Notes under the pieces: model-generated
The model's input: only the letters and a program-made list of their open reading frames with translations
Told to the model about the DNA's origin: nothing
Databases searched by the model: none
Made by a program: the position numbers and the translations under genes
DNA from: Prevotella merdae
Lineage (GTDB): Bacteria > Bacteroidota > Bacteroidia > Bacteroidales > Bacteroidaceae
Direction: 5' to 3'
NCBI RefSeq assembly: GCF_900290275.1
Contig: NZ_LT985323.1
Coordinates: 219,642-283,641 of the forward strand
DNA length: 64,000 nt
Part shown: positions 6,718 to 15,380 of the stretch, one piece after another
How the letters are laid out: the number at the start of each line of letters is the position of its first letter
Numbering within the stretch: position 1 is the stretch's first letter

Positions 6718-6935
6718 ATGGCCGGCACTCCTTGTAGTGTCGGCTATTCTCTGATTCGGAGAAGGACATTCTCAAGGGAGCACTCGTAGACCTTAGCAAC
6801 CGTATAAGGCGAGTAGCTGACAATATACATTAAGCCACGGATTGGGTATATTCCGTATTGAACAATTAGTCGCCACTGGCTTGTGGCGCGTCTTCTCTGC
6901 CCTGGTGTTCTTGCGAGCATCAGGGCTTTCGTTTT
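6718..6935 (+). ncRNA. Candidate structured RNA between recombinase and structural genes
   Basis: No ORF fits this 304-base gap, but hairpins follow each other: a 9-bp stem near 6722-6746 (GCCGGCACT with AGTGTCGGC), TTCTC/GAGAA just after, CGCCAC/GTGGCG at 6871-6888, and the terminator at 6900-6935. It may be a regulatory RNA or the structured 3' end of the recombinase mRNA. Confidence 0.35.
6900..6935 (+). terminator. Rho-independent terminator
   Basis: An 11-bp stem (6900-6910 with 6915-6925, two G-T pairs, loop TTGC) is followed by CTTTCGTTTT. It separates the early operon from the structural genes. Confidence 0.8.
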
Positions 6936-6962
6936 GTATTCTTATTTCCTTTCATCATCCAT

Positions 6963-6970
6963 TAACTTTG
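6963..6970 (+). promoter_or_regulatory. Promoter -7 box before the structural genes
   Basis: TAACTTTG, 30 bases upstream of the ATG at 7000. No TTG is found at ideal distance, so the -33 half is weak. Confidence 0.5.
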
Positions 6971-6999
6971 CACTTGTAACAAAATTATATACAAGCGCA

Positions 7000-8046
7000 A
7001 TGATTACCGTATTACAATCAATCTCTGGCTCCTACTTCTCGTCGGGCATTCCCGACGTGGAGTTCTCCGTTACTGGCTACCGTGCAGGGGTAGTTATTTC
7101 CGTCGATGGCGCTCAGATATATTCCGAGCATCTGTATCCCGTCGATGGCAAGATTGCTCTCACGGAGCTTGACACTCTGCTCACTCCCTACGCCCGACAG
7201 AGCCTTAAGGTTGCATTGTGCATCGTCATCAGCGAAGAGGCAGAGGATTCCTCGACTGCTACCTCCACGGCTACACTCAACGCCGACATCATCTATTGTG
7301 CCGCCGACGTTGGCACGTCTGCAGCCGACTTCATCTCGTCGCACTTCCTCACCACCCTCGATGGCGAGAAGACTACAGCAGTCAACCGCCTTGAATATCT
7401 CCACTATATAGGTACCGACTCAGCCACAGCCACCGCTCACTATGACGATGGCAGCACCAAGGCGTTCAAGCTGTTGCCCGTAGCGGGCAACTCCAAATAT
7501 ACAACACTCGATGTGTCGCCCGGCCAATTTGTTTTAGATGGTCATGTGTTAGTCTGTTTTGTAATCCAGGCAGGTGAGCGCACGTTCCGGTTCTCAATCG
7601 ATTTTGACGAGCCTGACTGCGCCCCTGTCCTGGTTTTCGACAACAGCTTTGGCGTTGAGGAACTCCTCTACTGTACCGGTACTCACACGGTAGCGCCAAC
7701 CTACAAGCGCGAAAGTGGATTCGTTGGCCGATACAACCGCAACTACAACATCCGCGAGACGCGCACCTTCAAGGCTGACACGGGCATCCTCTCCTTCACC
7801 ATGGCCAACTGGGTTGATGAGCTGTTCCGCTCGCAGTCCATCCACGTCGTTAACTTCCGCGATGGCAACCCCAACATTGGCAAGGAGATTCTGATAACTG
7901 ATTCCAAGTCGGAGTATACCAACGACGATGATGAGCTTCCTCGCTTCACTTTCAGCTATGAGTATGCCCAGCGCAATCACAACGTCGTCGACGTGCTGCG
8001 CTCTGGACGCATCTTCGACAATACTTTCGACAACACTTTTGAGTAG
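7000..8046 (+). CDS. Phage structural protein, probably tail-associated
   Basis: 348 residues from the ATG at 7000. An upstream in-frame start at 6883 would place the terminator and promoter inside the gene and is rejected. The protein is beta-rich and lacks charged coils. Near the end YNRNYNIRETRTFKADTGILSFTMANWVDELFRSQ, then KEILITDSKSE and ELPRFTFSYEYAQ, resemble the last domain of tail/baseplate proteins of Bacteroidales prophages as I remember them. It is the first gene of the structural operon. A major capsid role was considered but the composition does not suggest an HK97 fold. Confidence 0.5.
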   Translation: MITVLQSISGSYFSSGIPDVEFSVTGYRAGVVISVDGAQIYSEHLYPVDGKIALTELDTLLTPYARQSLKVALCIVISEEAEDSSTATSTATLNADIIYCAADVGTSAADFISSHFLTTLDGEKTTAVNRLEYLHYIGTDSATATAHYDDGSTKAFKLLPVAGNSKYTTLDVSPGQFVLDGHVLVCFVIQAGERTFRFSIDFDEPDCAPVLVFDNSFGVEELLYCTGTHTVAPTYKRESGFVGRYNRNYNIRETRTFKADTGILSFTMANWVDELFRSQSIHVVNFRDGNPNIGKEILITDSKSEYTNDDDELPRFTFSYEYAQRNHNVVDVLRSGRIFDNTFDNTFE

Positions 8047-8184
8047 TTTTGAGTTTTGAATTATGCGCAAAGCGCATTCTGAATTATTCAATTTTGAATT
8101 GTGATTTGGCTAACTCAAAACTCAAAACTCAAAATCGCCAAAGGCGACAATTCAAAACTCAAAACTCAAAATTCAAAATTCCCC
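8047..8184. repeat. Low-complexity spacer with small hairpins
   Basis: The 138-base gap is built from short repeats of CTCAAAACT and TTCAAAATT and their complements, plus two perfect small hairpins, TGCGC-AAA-GCGCA and CGCC-AAA-GGCG. No gene is seen. It resembles the AT-rich spacers elsewhere in this module and may serve as an mRNA leader. Confidence 0.5.
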
Positions 8185-8439
8185 ATGGGTGCTATTCATT
8201 TCACCGAAATGCTCCGTCTCCTCGACCGTGCCTATCAATACCGCTCACTCGTCGACATCTATGCCTGGGAGGGCGGTACGGGCGAAGTCATCCACTACAA
8301 GGGATGGCTCGTCCATCATGTCAACTGGCGTGGCGGTTACTTCCGCCTTCGCCATCCTAAGGCGCGTGGCAACCCTCTGCTTCGCACGGTACCACAGGTG
8401 TTCATCTTCCGCATCAACAACCAACAAATCTACTTATGA
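8185..8439 (+). CDS. Small phage protein upstream of the portal-like gene
   Basis: 84 residues from the ATG at 8185 (MGAIHFTEMLRLLDRAYQYR), basic and aromatic-rich with HYKGWLVHHVNWRGGYFRLRHPKARG in the middle. The stop overlaps the portal-like gene by ATGA, so the two are translationally coupled. No family recognised. An earlier in-frame ATG at 8101 lies in the low-complexity spacer and is disfavoured. Confidence 0.55.
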   Translation: MGAIHFTEMLRLLDRAYQYRSLVDIYAWEGGTGEVIHYKGWLVHHVNWRGGYFRLRHPKARGNPLLRTVPQVFIFRINNQQIYL

Positions 8440-9896
8440 GCAAAAATAATGGCTATTCAATGGAGTCTGCGTCTCCAACTACAGATAAAGACGGGTTCCG
8501 TCGCTACCGCATCGTGCCGTCAGGTGTCGACGATTCGTCTTCCGTCAACTCCGTCAACTCCGAATATGGTGTAGACTCGAGCACCATCTTCGATGATGAG
8601 GACTCGCCGGGCATGCAGTCCGTGCGCGACATCATAGTCAAGGGCAAGCCCTACAAGTATGTGCAATGGGGTGTCGACGACCAGCTGCCCTACCGTGTGC
8701 GCAAGGAGCTGATGGGCAACATGGTCACGGCACAATGCCAGCAGTTCAACATCGTTAGCTGCTACGGCCAGGGCGTGCGCTTCGTTGACCGCAAGACCAA
8801 GAGCGACGTGTCGGACAAGGAAATCCTCGACTTCTGCTTGCGCAACTCCCTTCAGGAGGTTTTCCTGGAGCAGACAACCGACATCAAGTTCTATTCCTTC
8901 TCGGTTACTGTCATCATCCTCTCGCGCGATGGCGAGAAGATAGTCACCGTGCGCAACAAGGATGCCTCTTATTGCCGTTTCGAGTATGCGCCCAGCACAC
9001 GGAGCGGAGGCATCGAGCACGTGTTTTACGGCGATTTCCGCATAGGCTTTTTCGACGAGTCCAAGATAGAGTCGATACCGCTCCTCGATTACTGGAATCC
9101 TCTCGGCGACCTGCTTGTACGCATGGGCAAGGAACCAGACCCGATGACCGGCCTGAGCCGCAAGCCTACTAACGACCGCAAGTTTGCCATCGTCAGCCGT
9201 ATGGCTACGCCGGGCTGTCAGTACTATCCAGTGCCTTACTATTACTCCATCTTCCGCGACGCCTGGTTCGACATCTACCGTCTCATAGGCATAGGCAAGC
9301 GCTATATGATCAAGAACACGTCTGCTCCACGTGTGCAGATTGAGGTGCATGATGATTACTGGGATAATGTCTGCGACAACGAGGGCATTACTGATGAGAC
9401 AGAGCGTCGTAAGCGCAAGAATCAGGAGAAGCGCAACATCATCGATTTTGTCACGGGCATCGAGAATGCGGGCAAGGCGATGATCAGCGGCTACTACGTC
9501 GACCCTAACGGCAAGGAGAACCGCATGGTGCGCATCGTGCCTCTCAACGACGCAAGCAAGAAGGAGGGTGGCAACTGGAGCGATGACATGTCGGAGGCTT
9601 CCAACGCTCTGTGCTTTGAGTTCGGCATCCATCCCAACCTTGTTGGAGCCACACCTGGCAAGAGTCAGATGAACAACAGCGGCTCCGACAAGCGCGAGCT
9701 CTTCACCCTGAAGCAGGCTATTGAGAAGCCTTGTCACGATGTCATGTGCAAGCCTTATCATGTCATTCTGCATTACAATCATTGGCATGAGCGTGCCACA
9801 GTCGATGTCCCCATGATAGTCCTCACCACTCTCGATGAGCACAAGGATGCCAAGGCTGTGTCTGCCGACTCCAACGGCAATAAAGCAGAGGAATAA
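8436..9896 (+). CDS. Portal-like protein
   Basis: 486 residues, within the size range of portals. The acidic N-terminus is probably disordered. The core has WGVDDQLPYRVRKELMGNMVTAQCQQFNIVSCYGQG, a wing with beta strands, and then a long helical part. The end, ALCFEFGIHPNLVGATPGKSQMNNSGSDKRELFTLKQAIEKP, is the pattern seen near the C-terminus of portal proteins (a glycine/proline loop, then a long helix). Portals form the dodecameric ring through which DNA enters the head. No terminase or capsid gene is nearby, which is odd. A large antisense ORF (8520-9911) is a shadow of its GC bias. Confidence 0.6.
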   Translation: MSKNNGYSMESASPTTDKDGFRRYRIVPSGVDDSSSVNSVNSEYGVDSSTIFDDEDSPGMQSVRDIIVKGKPYKYVQWGVDDQLPYRVRKELMGNMVTAQCQQFNIVSCYGQGVRFVDRKTKSDVSDKEILDFCLRNSLQEVFLEQTTDIKFYSFSVTVIILSRDGEKIVTVRNKDASYCRFEYAPSTRSGGIEHVFYGDFRIGFFDESKIESIPLLDYWNPLGDLLVRMGKEPDPMTGLSRKPTNDRKFAIVSRMATPGCQYYPVPYYYSIFRDAWFDIYRLIGIGKRYMIKNTSAPRVQIEVHDDYWDNVCDNEGITDETERRKRKNQEKRNIIDFVTGIENAGKAMISGYYVDPNGKENRMVRIVPLNDASKKEGGNWSDDMSEASNALCFEFGIHPNLVGATPGKSQMNNSGSDKRELFTLKQAIEKPCHDVMCKPYHVILHYNHWHERATVDVPMIVLTTLDEHKDAKAVSADSNGNKAEE

Positions 9897-9934
9897 TATA
9901 ACATTTAACATTCAACATTTAACATTCACGTCTC

Positions 9935-10768
9935 ATGAGATTGACTAAGCAAGATTTCGAGCTTGCCCTGCCCGTAGGCATCAGCGCACACGATGAAGTA
10001 TACGAGGCTGTGTCTCCTGCTATCGCCACAGCCCTCGACAATTACTGTAGCATGTTGCTCGGCGATGTTGGCATTAAGCGAGTTACAGAGTCTGAGGAGG
10101 ATAGTCAGTTGAAGCGTTACTTTAACATGCTTGTCTGCATCGATGGCTTCCTCTCTGTGTTCCGCCAGCTCGACCTGGTGCTCACTCCTACAGGATTCGG
10201 CATCGTCAGCAACGACACTATATCTCCGGCGAGCAAGCAGCGTGTCGATGCCCTTGAGGGGTCGCTGCGCACAGCTCTCTGCCGTGCCAGAGCCATGACC
10301 GTCCATCTCTTGCGCTCGGCGGAGTGGGGCTGTACGGCTGCAGCACGCAACTTCATACGCTACATCTTCACAGAGCACTACTTCTTTTTCAATCCTCAGG
10401 CTACAGCTTCGCTGTCCTATCAGGATTGGCTGAACATGCAGCCGGCTATAGTCGATACAGATGAGCAGCTGCGTCTGCGCTTCGGCGACGAGCAGGTTGA
10501 TGACCTCCTCGATGCCTACCGATGCAGCGACCACGACCGCCTCACTCCCTATGCGTCTGTCCTGCAGCTCTGCTGCGACTTCACCTCGCGGTGGTCAACC
10601 ATGGGCAAGTCTGCCCTCGCTACTCCCCAGTACCGCCGCCTCGTCCGCGAGATTGAGAGCGACTCCACCACCTATGCTCTCTATCATGGCAGCGAGGCCT
10701 ACAAGGCAGCTCACGTCGAGCCGTTCGCCAATACCAAGGAGTCCTCCGCTTTCATCTTTAACGCATAG
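9935..10768 (+). CDS. Head/neck-associated phage protein (DUF6712-like)
   Basis: 277 residues, mostly helical, starting MRLTKQDFELALPVGISAHDEVYEAVSPAIATALDNYCSMLLG. Its place directly after the portal-like gene and general look recall a Bacteroidales prophage family listed as DUF6712. An adaptor role at the head-tail junction would fit. I see no catalytic motif. The 38-base gap before it is made of repeated ACATTTAACATTC units. Confidence 0.5.
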   Translation: MRLTKQDFELALPVGISAHDEVYEAVSPAIATALDNYCSMLLGDVGIKRVTESEEDSQLKRYFNMLVCIDGFLSVFRQLDLVLTPTGFGIVSNDTISPASKQRVDALEGSLRTALCRARAMTVHLLRSAEWGCTAAARNFIRYIFTEHYFFFNPQATASLSYQDWLNMQPAIVDTDEQLRLRFGDEQVDDLLDAYRCSDHDRLTPYASVLQLCCDFTSRWSTMGKSALATPQYRRLVREIESDSTTYALYHGSEAYKAAHVEPFANTKESSAFIFNA

Positions 10769-10796
10769 TTAATAATTACAAATAAATAATTGACAA

Positions 10797-11549
10797 ATGG
10801 ATCTGTCTTCACCTACATCTTGGCGCGAGCTTACACAAGACCAGCTCCGCTATGTGTTCTATCTACTCGCCACCTTCGCCGACATGGTGGTTGTCAAGAC
10901 CTACATGTTCGTCCGCTTTACGGGCATCAGAGTCGTCAAGCGCAACCGGTTTGGTTGGAAGTGTGTCAAGGATGGCAAGGTGTTCTATCTGCAGTCGTGG
11001 CAGATTCATTCCTTCCTCTCGCAGCTATCGTTTGTGGACAGCACAGAGACCATGGACAATCGGTTGGAGGTTGTCGGTGGTTTCAACGCTGTCCACGAAC
11101 TACTGCAGGAGGATGTCAATACTCACCGCATCGTCACCTTCAACGACTATCTTTGCATGGAGCGTCGCTATCAGCGGTTCATGCAGTCGCGCAATGAGGA
11201 GGATATTGACAACCTTGCTGCTCTTCTCTACCGCAAGCCCGACGGCTCGGTTCCGGATGAAATCAGCCTCACGCCTGGTGAGCGTCTTGCCACTCTCGCC
11301 TGGTATGGCCACATCAAGTTCGTCATGTCCAGGGCGTTTACTCACTTTTTCCGCAAGGTGTCTGCCGATGCCGACATGTCAGATCTCTCGATACTTGAGA
11401 GCATCAACGTCCAGCTTCGCGCCCTTACGGATGGCGATGTCACCAAGGAGCAGTCAGTCAAGCAGATTGACTGTTGGCGCGCCCTTACCGAACTCAACGC
11501 CAAGGCCAAGGAGGCCGAAGAGTTCCGCCGTAAATTCCCCAAATCCTAA
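10797..11549 (+). CDS. Phage protein of unknown function
   Basis: 250 residues, helical and rich in aromatic residues (YVFYLLATFADMVVVKTYMFVRFTG). The last 50 residues look like a charged coiled coil (VTKEQSVKQIDCWRALTELNAKAKEAEEFRRKFP). Encoded between the putative neck protein and the tail completion genes; possibly an assembly factor. No family recognised. Confidence 0.5.
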   Translation: MDLSSPTSWRELTQDQLRYVFYLLATFADMVVVKTYMFVRFTGIRVVKRNRFGWKCVKDGKVFYLQSWQIHSFLSQLSFVDSTETMDNRLEVVGGFNAVHELLQEDVNTHRIVTFNDYLCMERRYQRFMQSRNEEDIDNLAALLYRKPDGSVPDEISLTPGERLATLAWYGHIKFVMSRAFTHFFRKVSADADMSDLSILESINVQLRALTDGDVTKEQSVKQIDCWRALTELNAKAKEAEEFRRKFPKS

Positions 11550-11581
11550 CATTCAACACTCCACATTCAACATTCCACATT

Positions 11582-12076
11582 ATGAACTCCCTCTTTCCCG
11601 CACTAGACTACTTCACGCAGCTTGCCAAGTCCAACCGTCTTGCCAAGGAGTATGGCTTCCATCCCTGCCTGTGCAGCGGACCGGATTCCATCGATGGCAT
11701 AATACAGGGCTTCCGAAAGTACCAGAATTTTGTCATGGTCGACGATACTACCTCGCAACAGACCTTCGGCAATGGTGTCGGCTTCTTCCGTCGCGATGTC
11801 TACACGGTGTTCATCTTGGCACATTACAGTCAGGACGATATGGCAGACCGTGAGCTTAAGCTTAACCTCTGCCGACAGATATTCCGACAGTTCCACTCGC
11901 GATTGCTCCACGACCGTGACACGCTCGGCGACGACCGTCTCACCTTCCTTAACCTTAACAACATATATTCCACCGAGCTGCCTCGCTATTCCTACAGCGG
12001 AACCACGGGTCTATATTTTATGATTCAGAATGAGCAGCCTATTGATATAAGCTATGAGCAATCAGAATGGACTTAA
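11582..12076 (+). CDS. Probable tail completion/terminator protein
   Basis: 164 residues. Its size, its alpha/beta pattern (GFHPCLCSGPDSIDGIIQGFRKYQNFVMVDDTTSQQ, later YTVFILAHYSQDDMADRELKLNLCRQIFRQF) and its position before a gp10-like gene suit a tail terminator protein, which caps the tail tube. Its last 23 bases overlap the next gene. The gap before it is again a run of short ACATTC-type repeats. Confidence 0.45.
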   Translation: MNSLFPALDYFTQLAKSNRLAKEYGFHPCLCSGPDSIDGIIQGFRKYQNFVMVDDTTSQQTFGNGVGFFRRDVYTVFILAHYSQDDMADRELKLNLCRQIFRQFHSRLLHDRDTLGDDRLTFLNLNNIYSTELPRYSYSGTTGLYFMIQNEQPIDISYEQSEWT

Positions 12077-12533
12077 GCCCGGCATGACCGATGCCGAGCA
12101 TCAGAAATGGATTCAAGGCTGGAGCGACTTCATGATCAAGATGTGGCGCGAGCGCATGATGCAGTTCGCTCCGCCTGTCTACCGTACTGGTGCTCTCGCC
12201 AGTTCGGTGCAGGGTATTGTGCATCCCGGACCCGTCACCACCATCGAGCACCATTTCCTTGAGTATGGCATCTATGTGGCGCGTGGCGTGGGCAATGGCT
12301 ACAGCCGTGGCAATGGTGGCGACCTCAAGTTCCTCAAGGACTGGAAGACCAATCCCCACCACCGTCAGCCTCGCGACTGGTTCTCTAAGAAGTATCTCTA
12401 TTCTATACATCGACTTAATGAGTTTGAGGCAAGCTTCTACGGCACAACCTACAATGGTCTTGTCTCCTCGTTCCTTTATCAGCTCTTTGGCGGCGGTTCC
12501 AACACCATCGACCGCACGGTCTCGCAGCTTTAG
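12054..12533 (+). CDS. Probable neck protein of HK97 gp10-like type
   Basis: 159 residues. WSDFMIKMWRERMMQFAPPVYRTGALASSVQGIVHPGPVTTIEHHFLEYGIYVARGVG follows the gp10-like pattern: an amphipathic helix, then APxxTGALxxS, then strands with EYGxYV. Such proteins join head and tail. It overlaps the preceding gene by 23 bases. Confidence 0.55.
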   Translation: MSNQNGLKPGMTDAEHQKWIQGWSDFMIKMWRERMMQFAPPVYRTGALASSVQGIVHPGPVTTIEHHFLEYGIYVARGVGNGYSRGNGGDLKFLKDWKTNPHHRQPRDWFSKKYLYSIHRLNEFEASFYGTTYNGLVSSFLYQLFGGGSNTIDRTVSQL

Positions 12534-12563
12534 TCTGTATTTTCAATCTTCGTCACATATCTC

Positions 12564-12571
12564 TATCTTTG
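12564..12571 (+). promoter_or_regulatory. Promoter box right before a fibre gene
   Basis: TATCTTTG ends four bases before the ATG at 12576, with a T-rich -33 region about 20 bases upstream. Transcription would start at or next to the ATG, so the mRNA could be almost leaderless. Confidence 0.4.
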
Positions 12572-12575
12572 CCCT

Positions 12576-14000
12576 ATGACTTTTGCACAAGAAATATCAG
12601 CCCTACGTGAGATGTTCACCACAATACGTGATGAGCGTCGCACCCATGCCAACACAGCTACGCGTGTAGGCTCGGCTTTCCTTGCCCTGCTCGACTATCT
12701 TGCCGACGCTCCGTTCATCCGCAAGGATATGGAGGATACCGACGGCTTTCTGCTCAAGCTCCTCAAGGGTGCTGTCATAGGCGAGAATGGCGACATCAAG
12801 CTCAATCCTGACGGCTCCATCACCTGCGGTTCTATCCGTGTCAATGGTTCGGCCATATTCGATGAGCTGGTTATCAACCATCAGAATGTGCTTGAGGGCG
12901 ACACCTATTTCACCGACCGTGGCATCGTCGAGAGTGTTGAGCATACCGACATCAATCAGTACAGACTCACCTTCCGCAAGGAGTATGATGACGATCATGT
13001 CACTTTCCATGCTAACGACATCCTCCTCGGCAAGGTCAACAACCTCGACCAGGCCAAGACCTACCGCTCGTTCTGGCTCCGAGTGGAGTCTCTCGATACC
13101 GACTCCAACTCAGCTCTTTGCACCATGTATCCTGGTGCCGACTGTCCGGGTGGCATTAACTCGGCTCCCGTGTCTGCTGCTCGTGTCATCCGTTGGGGCA
13201 ATACCGTCGACGAAACACGCCAGTCTGTGTGGTTCGTATCATCCAACGATGGACGCTGGCTCTTCCTGCAGGGTGTCAACAAGCCTATTGTTGAGGATAA
13301 TGAGCATGGTTCCAACTATGCGGGATTCATCGGTCTGCCTCCCGACATCGAGGCGACTCGCGACCTCATCAATCGTGGTGTGTTATCCAAGTCTCAGCCT
13401 TACCTCTACTTCAAGGGTGTCCTTGCGCAGGACTTCATTCAGGTTGACTATCTCGGCAACCCAGTCTATCAGTTCCGCGACTGTGGCCAATGGTCAGCTT
13501 CACGCAAGTATATCAAGGGCTACGACGAGCTTAACAAGGGCTATTATGTCGACCGTGTCTGGTGGGGTGGCTGCTATTGGGAATGTGCCGTGCCGGAGTG
13601 TTCAGGTTCTGAGCCTCGCTTCAACAATACCGACTGGGTCTGCATCATCGGTGGAGGCAACATGTGGATTAGTCTTGTTTCCTCGGCTGGAAACTTCTTC
13701 AGGGCAGGTGAGGAGTGGACCACCGACCTTATCGCTACCGTCTACAATGCTGAGATGCAGCTGCGTGAGTCTGAGATAGGTCTTGCGTCCATCACCTGGC
13801 TACGTGAGAGTAATGATAAGGATGGAGATATGGCTTGGAACCTCACTCATCCCACGGGTTCCGTAGGTCTCACTCTTACCGTCTCTTCCACTACCGACCT
13901 GCCGTCAACTTGGCAGTCTGGTTCTAAGGTTGGTTTCCGTGTTATCGTCACCTTCCCCGACGGCGCGCAGTATGCCGCACAGTACTCAATATCCAATTAA
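12576..14000 (+). CDS. Tail fibre/tail-tip protein
   Basis: 474 residues. The N-terminus is helical (QEISALREMFTTIRDERRTHANTATRVGSAFLALLDYL). A beta-rich part follows with GDIKLNPDGSITCGSIRVNGSAIFDELVINHQNVLEGDTYFTDRG, a repetitive pattern typical of phage fibre shafts. The middle has many tryptophans and a chitin-binding/carbohydrate-module-like KGYDELNKGYYVDRVWWGGCYWECAV. It starts a block of five fibre-type genes, most likely the host-recognition apparatus. Confidence 0.55.
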   Translation: MTFAQEISALREMFTTIRDERRTHANTATRVGSAFLALLDYLADAPFIRKDMEDTDGFLLKLLKGAVIGENGDIKLNPDGSITCGSIRVNGSAIFDELVINHQNVLEGDTYFTDRGIVESVEHTDINQYRLTFRKEYDDDHVTFHANDILLGKVNNLDQAKTYRSFWLRVESLDTDSNSALCTMYPGADCPGGINSAPVSAARVIRWGNTVDETRQSVWFVSSNDGRWLFLQGVNKPIVEDNEHGSNYAGFIGLPPDIEATRDLINRGVLSKSQPYLYFKGVLAQDFIQVDYLGNPVYQFRDCGQWSASRKYIKGYDELNKGYYVDRVWWGGCYWECAVPECSGSEPRFNNTDWVCIIGGGNMWISLVSSAGNFFRAGEEWTTDLIATVYNAEMQLRESEIGLASITWLRESNDKDGDMAWNLTHPTGSVGLTLTVSSTTDLPSTWQSGSKVGFRVIVTFPDGAQYAAQYSISN

Positions 14001-14016
14001 TAATAAATGATTTGAA

Positions 14017-15156
14017 ATGAGAATCAATTCAACAGGCGGTAATGTGGTACATGAGCCGCTATCATTCAGTTTTACGATGCTTGAGCTTGGAGGTAGCAGC
14101 GTGCAGAAGTTCAATGCTGTTAGCGGTTCCTACGTTCCCAACCGCCAGCTCACGCCTTACATGCTTAAACCGCAGCTCATCATCGATGATCCTGAGCATC
14201 TTATTGCCAAGGGCGACTATGCGAGCAGCATGGTCAATGTCGTGTGGACTGTCTACTCTGCCAACAAGCTTGTCAAACGCAGGCTCACGGCTGGCACAGA
14301 CTACACGGTTGGCTCGGACAACTCGCTCACGTTCTCGCGCAATGTCGCTTCAAACGAGGTTGTTGAAATCAATTTTAGCGCGGATTATCTTGACAAGACG
14401 CGTGGCAAGGTGCAGAATTTCAAATGGTCGAAAACTCTCACCACTCTTGAGGAGACCTCGCTAAGTCTCTCACTTGAGCTTAGGTCTACTTCCAAGGTGT
14501 ATTTCTCGCCGTTCAAGCGTTACGGTCAGTTCCCCATCGAGGCTGTTCTTACTAACGGCTCTCTGCCGGTTAGTGCTGATAAGTGTGTCTACAAATGGCA
14601 ACGCTTTGACTACGATGCCCGCAATTGGGTTGACATTGTTGATGCTACAGATGTGTGGTATGTCAAAGGCAAGGATTCTGGCACAATTGTCGTTGATGTC
14701 GATTTTGTGCAGAAGGTGCTGCTGCGTGTCACGGCGTACCCTAAGTCTAAAGTTGATATGCAGCTGTCTGAAGCTGTGGCTCTGCGTCGTTGGTACGGAC
14801 AATGGGAGGATAAGCCTGAGTTTGCCTTCGCCCGATTTATAACCAAGGACTTGCGCAAGGCTAAAGTGGAGGTCAATGTCGCTAACCGACAGGGCATCAT
14901 CTCGCAGCCTCAGAGATATTTCGATATTGAGTTGTATTATCGGCCGTCTGCTAAAGCTGCTTGGGAGTCGCTTGGCAACGGCACGGAGGCTGTTATAAGC
15001 CGTGACCAGATGACCGACAATCATGAGGTGGGCGACATCTGCCGTGAGCTGTCTGCCTTTGTCCCCATCACCATGCCTAACGGCGATTACATTGTGTCTC
15101 CCGATGGCACGCCCATTTGTGGCCAGTTCCCCACCTCCGACAAGGAGGGTGTCTAA
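14017..15156 (+). CDS. Tail fibre-type protein
   Basis: 379 residues, beta-rich, no recognised family. Repeated short strands and Ig-like pieces are visible (VVWTVYSANKLVKRRLTAGTDYTVGSDNSLTFSRNVASNEVVEINFSADY; CVYKWQRFDYDARNWVDIVDATDVWYVKG). The KWQRxxYxxxxWVDI pattern returns in the protein at 15381 (KWQRIVNNVWQDI), so the two share a domain. Part of the fibre operon. Confidence 0.5.
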   Translation: MRINSTGGNVVHEPLSFSFTMLELGGSSVQKFNAVSGSYVPNRQLTPYMLKPQLIIDDPEHLIAKGDYASSMVNVVWTVYSANKLVKRRLTAGTDYTVGSDNSLTFSRNVASNEVVEINFSADYLDKTRGKVQNFKWSKTLTTLEETSLSLSLELRSTSKVYFSPFKRYGQFPIEAVLTNGSLPVSADKCVYKWQRFDYDARNWVDIVDATDVWYVKGKDSGTIVVDVDFVQKVLLRVTAYPKSKVDMQLSEAVALRRWYGQWEDKPEFAFARFITKDLRKAKVEVNVANRQGIISQPQRYFDIELYYRPSAKAAWESLGNGTEAVISRDQMTDNHEVGDICRELSAFVPITMPNGDYIVSPDGTPICGQFPTSDKEGV

Positions 15157-15174
15157 TTAATTTAATATTGATAT

Positions 15175-15375
15175 ATGAAATATTATCTCTTGCCATATCT
15201 GCTTGCCGTGCGTCTCGGTATTACCGATTTCCGTCATGGCAATTCCACCATCGGCTACATCGCCACAAGTGGCGACCTGGCTGCCGTGGGAATCGAGTCG
15301 GCATTGACTGAAGGAGCGCGTGAGCTTACCGAAGCCGAAGCAATGAACATTATGAATAAACTTAAAAATCACTAA
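15175..15375 (+). CDS. Small fibre-operon protein
   Basis: 66 residues: MKYYLLPYLLAVRLGITDFRHGNSTIGYIATSGDLAAVGIESALTEGARELTEAEAMNIMNKLKNH. Short strands, then an acidic helix. No family recognised. It sits tightly between two fibre genes and is likely an assembly or structural accessory. Confidence 0.5.
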   Translation: MKYYLLPYLLAVRLGITDFRHGNSTIGYIATSGDLAAVGIESALTEGARELTEAEAMNIMNKLKNH

Positions 15376-15380
15376 GCACA

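Noticed and set aside
6883..6999. Upstream in-frame start for the structural gene at 7000
   Set aside because: It would place a strong terminator and a promoter box inside the gene; the ATG at 7000 fits the promoter at 6963.
7000..8046. Major capsid protein
   Set aside because: Beta-rich, with a tail-type C-terminal pattern and no HK97-like helix or adjacent protease; not supported.
8520..9911. 463-residue ORF on the minus strand
   Set aside because: Mirror of the portal-like gene, caused by its codon bias; repetitive composition and no start signals.
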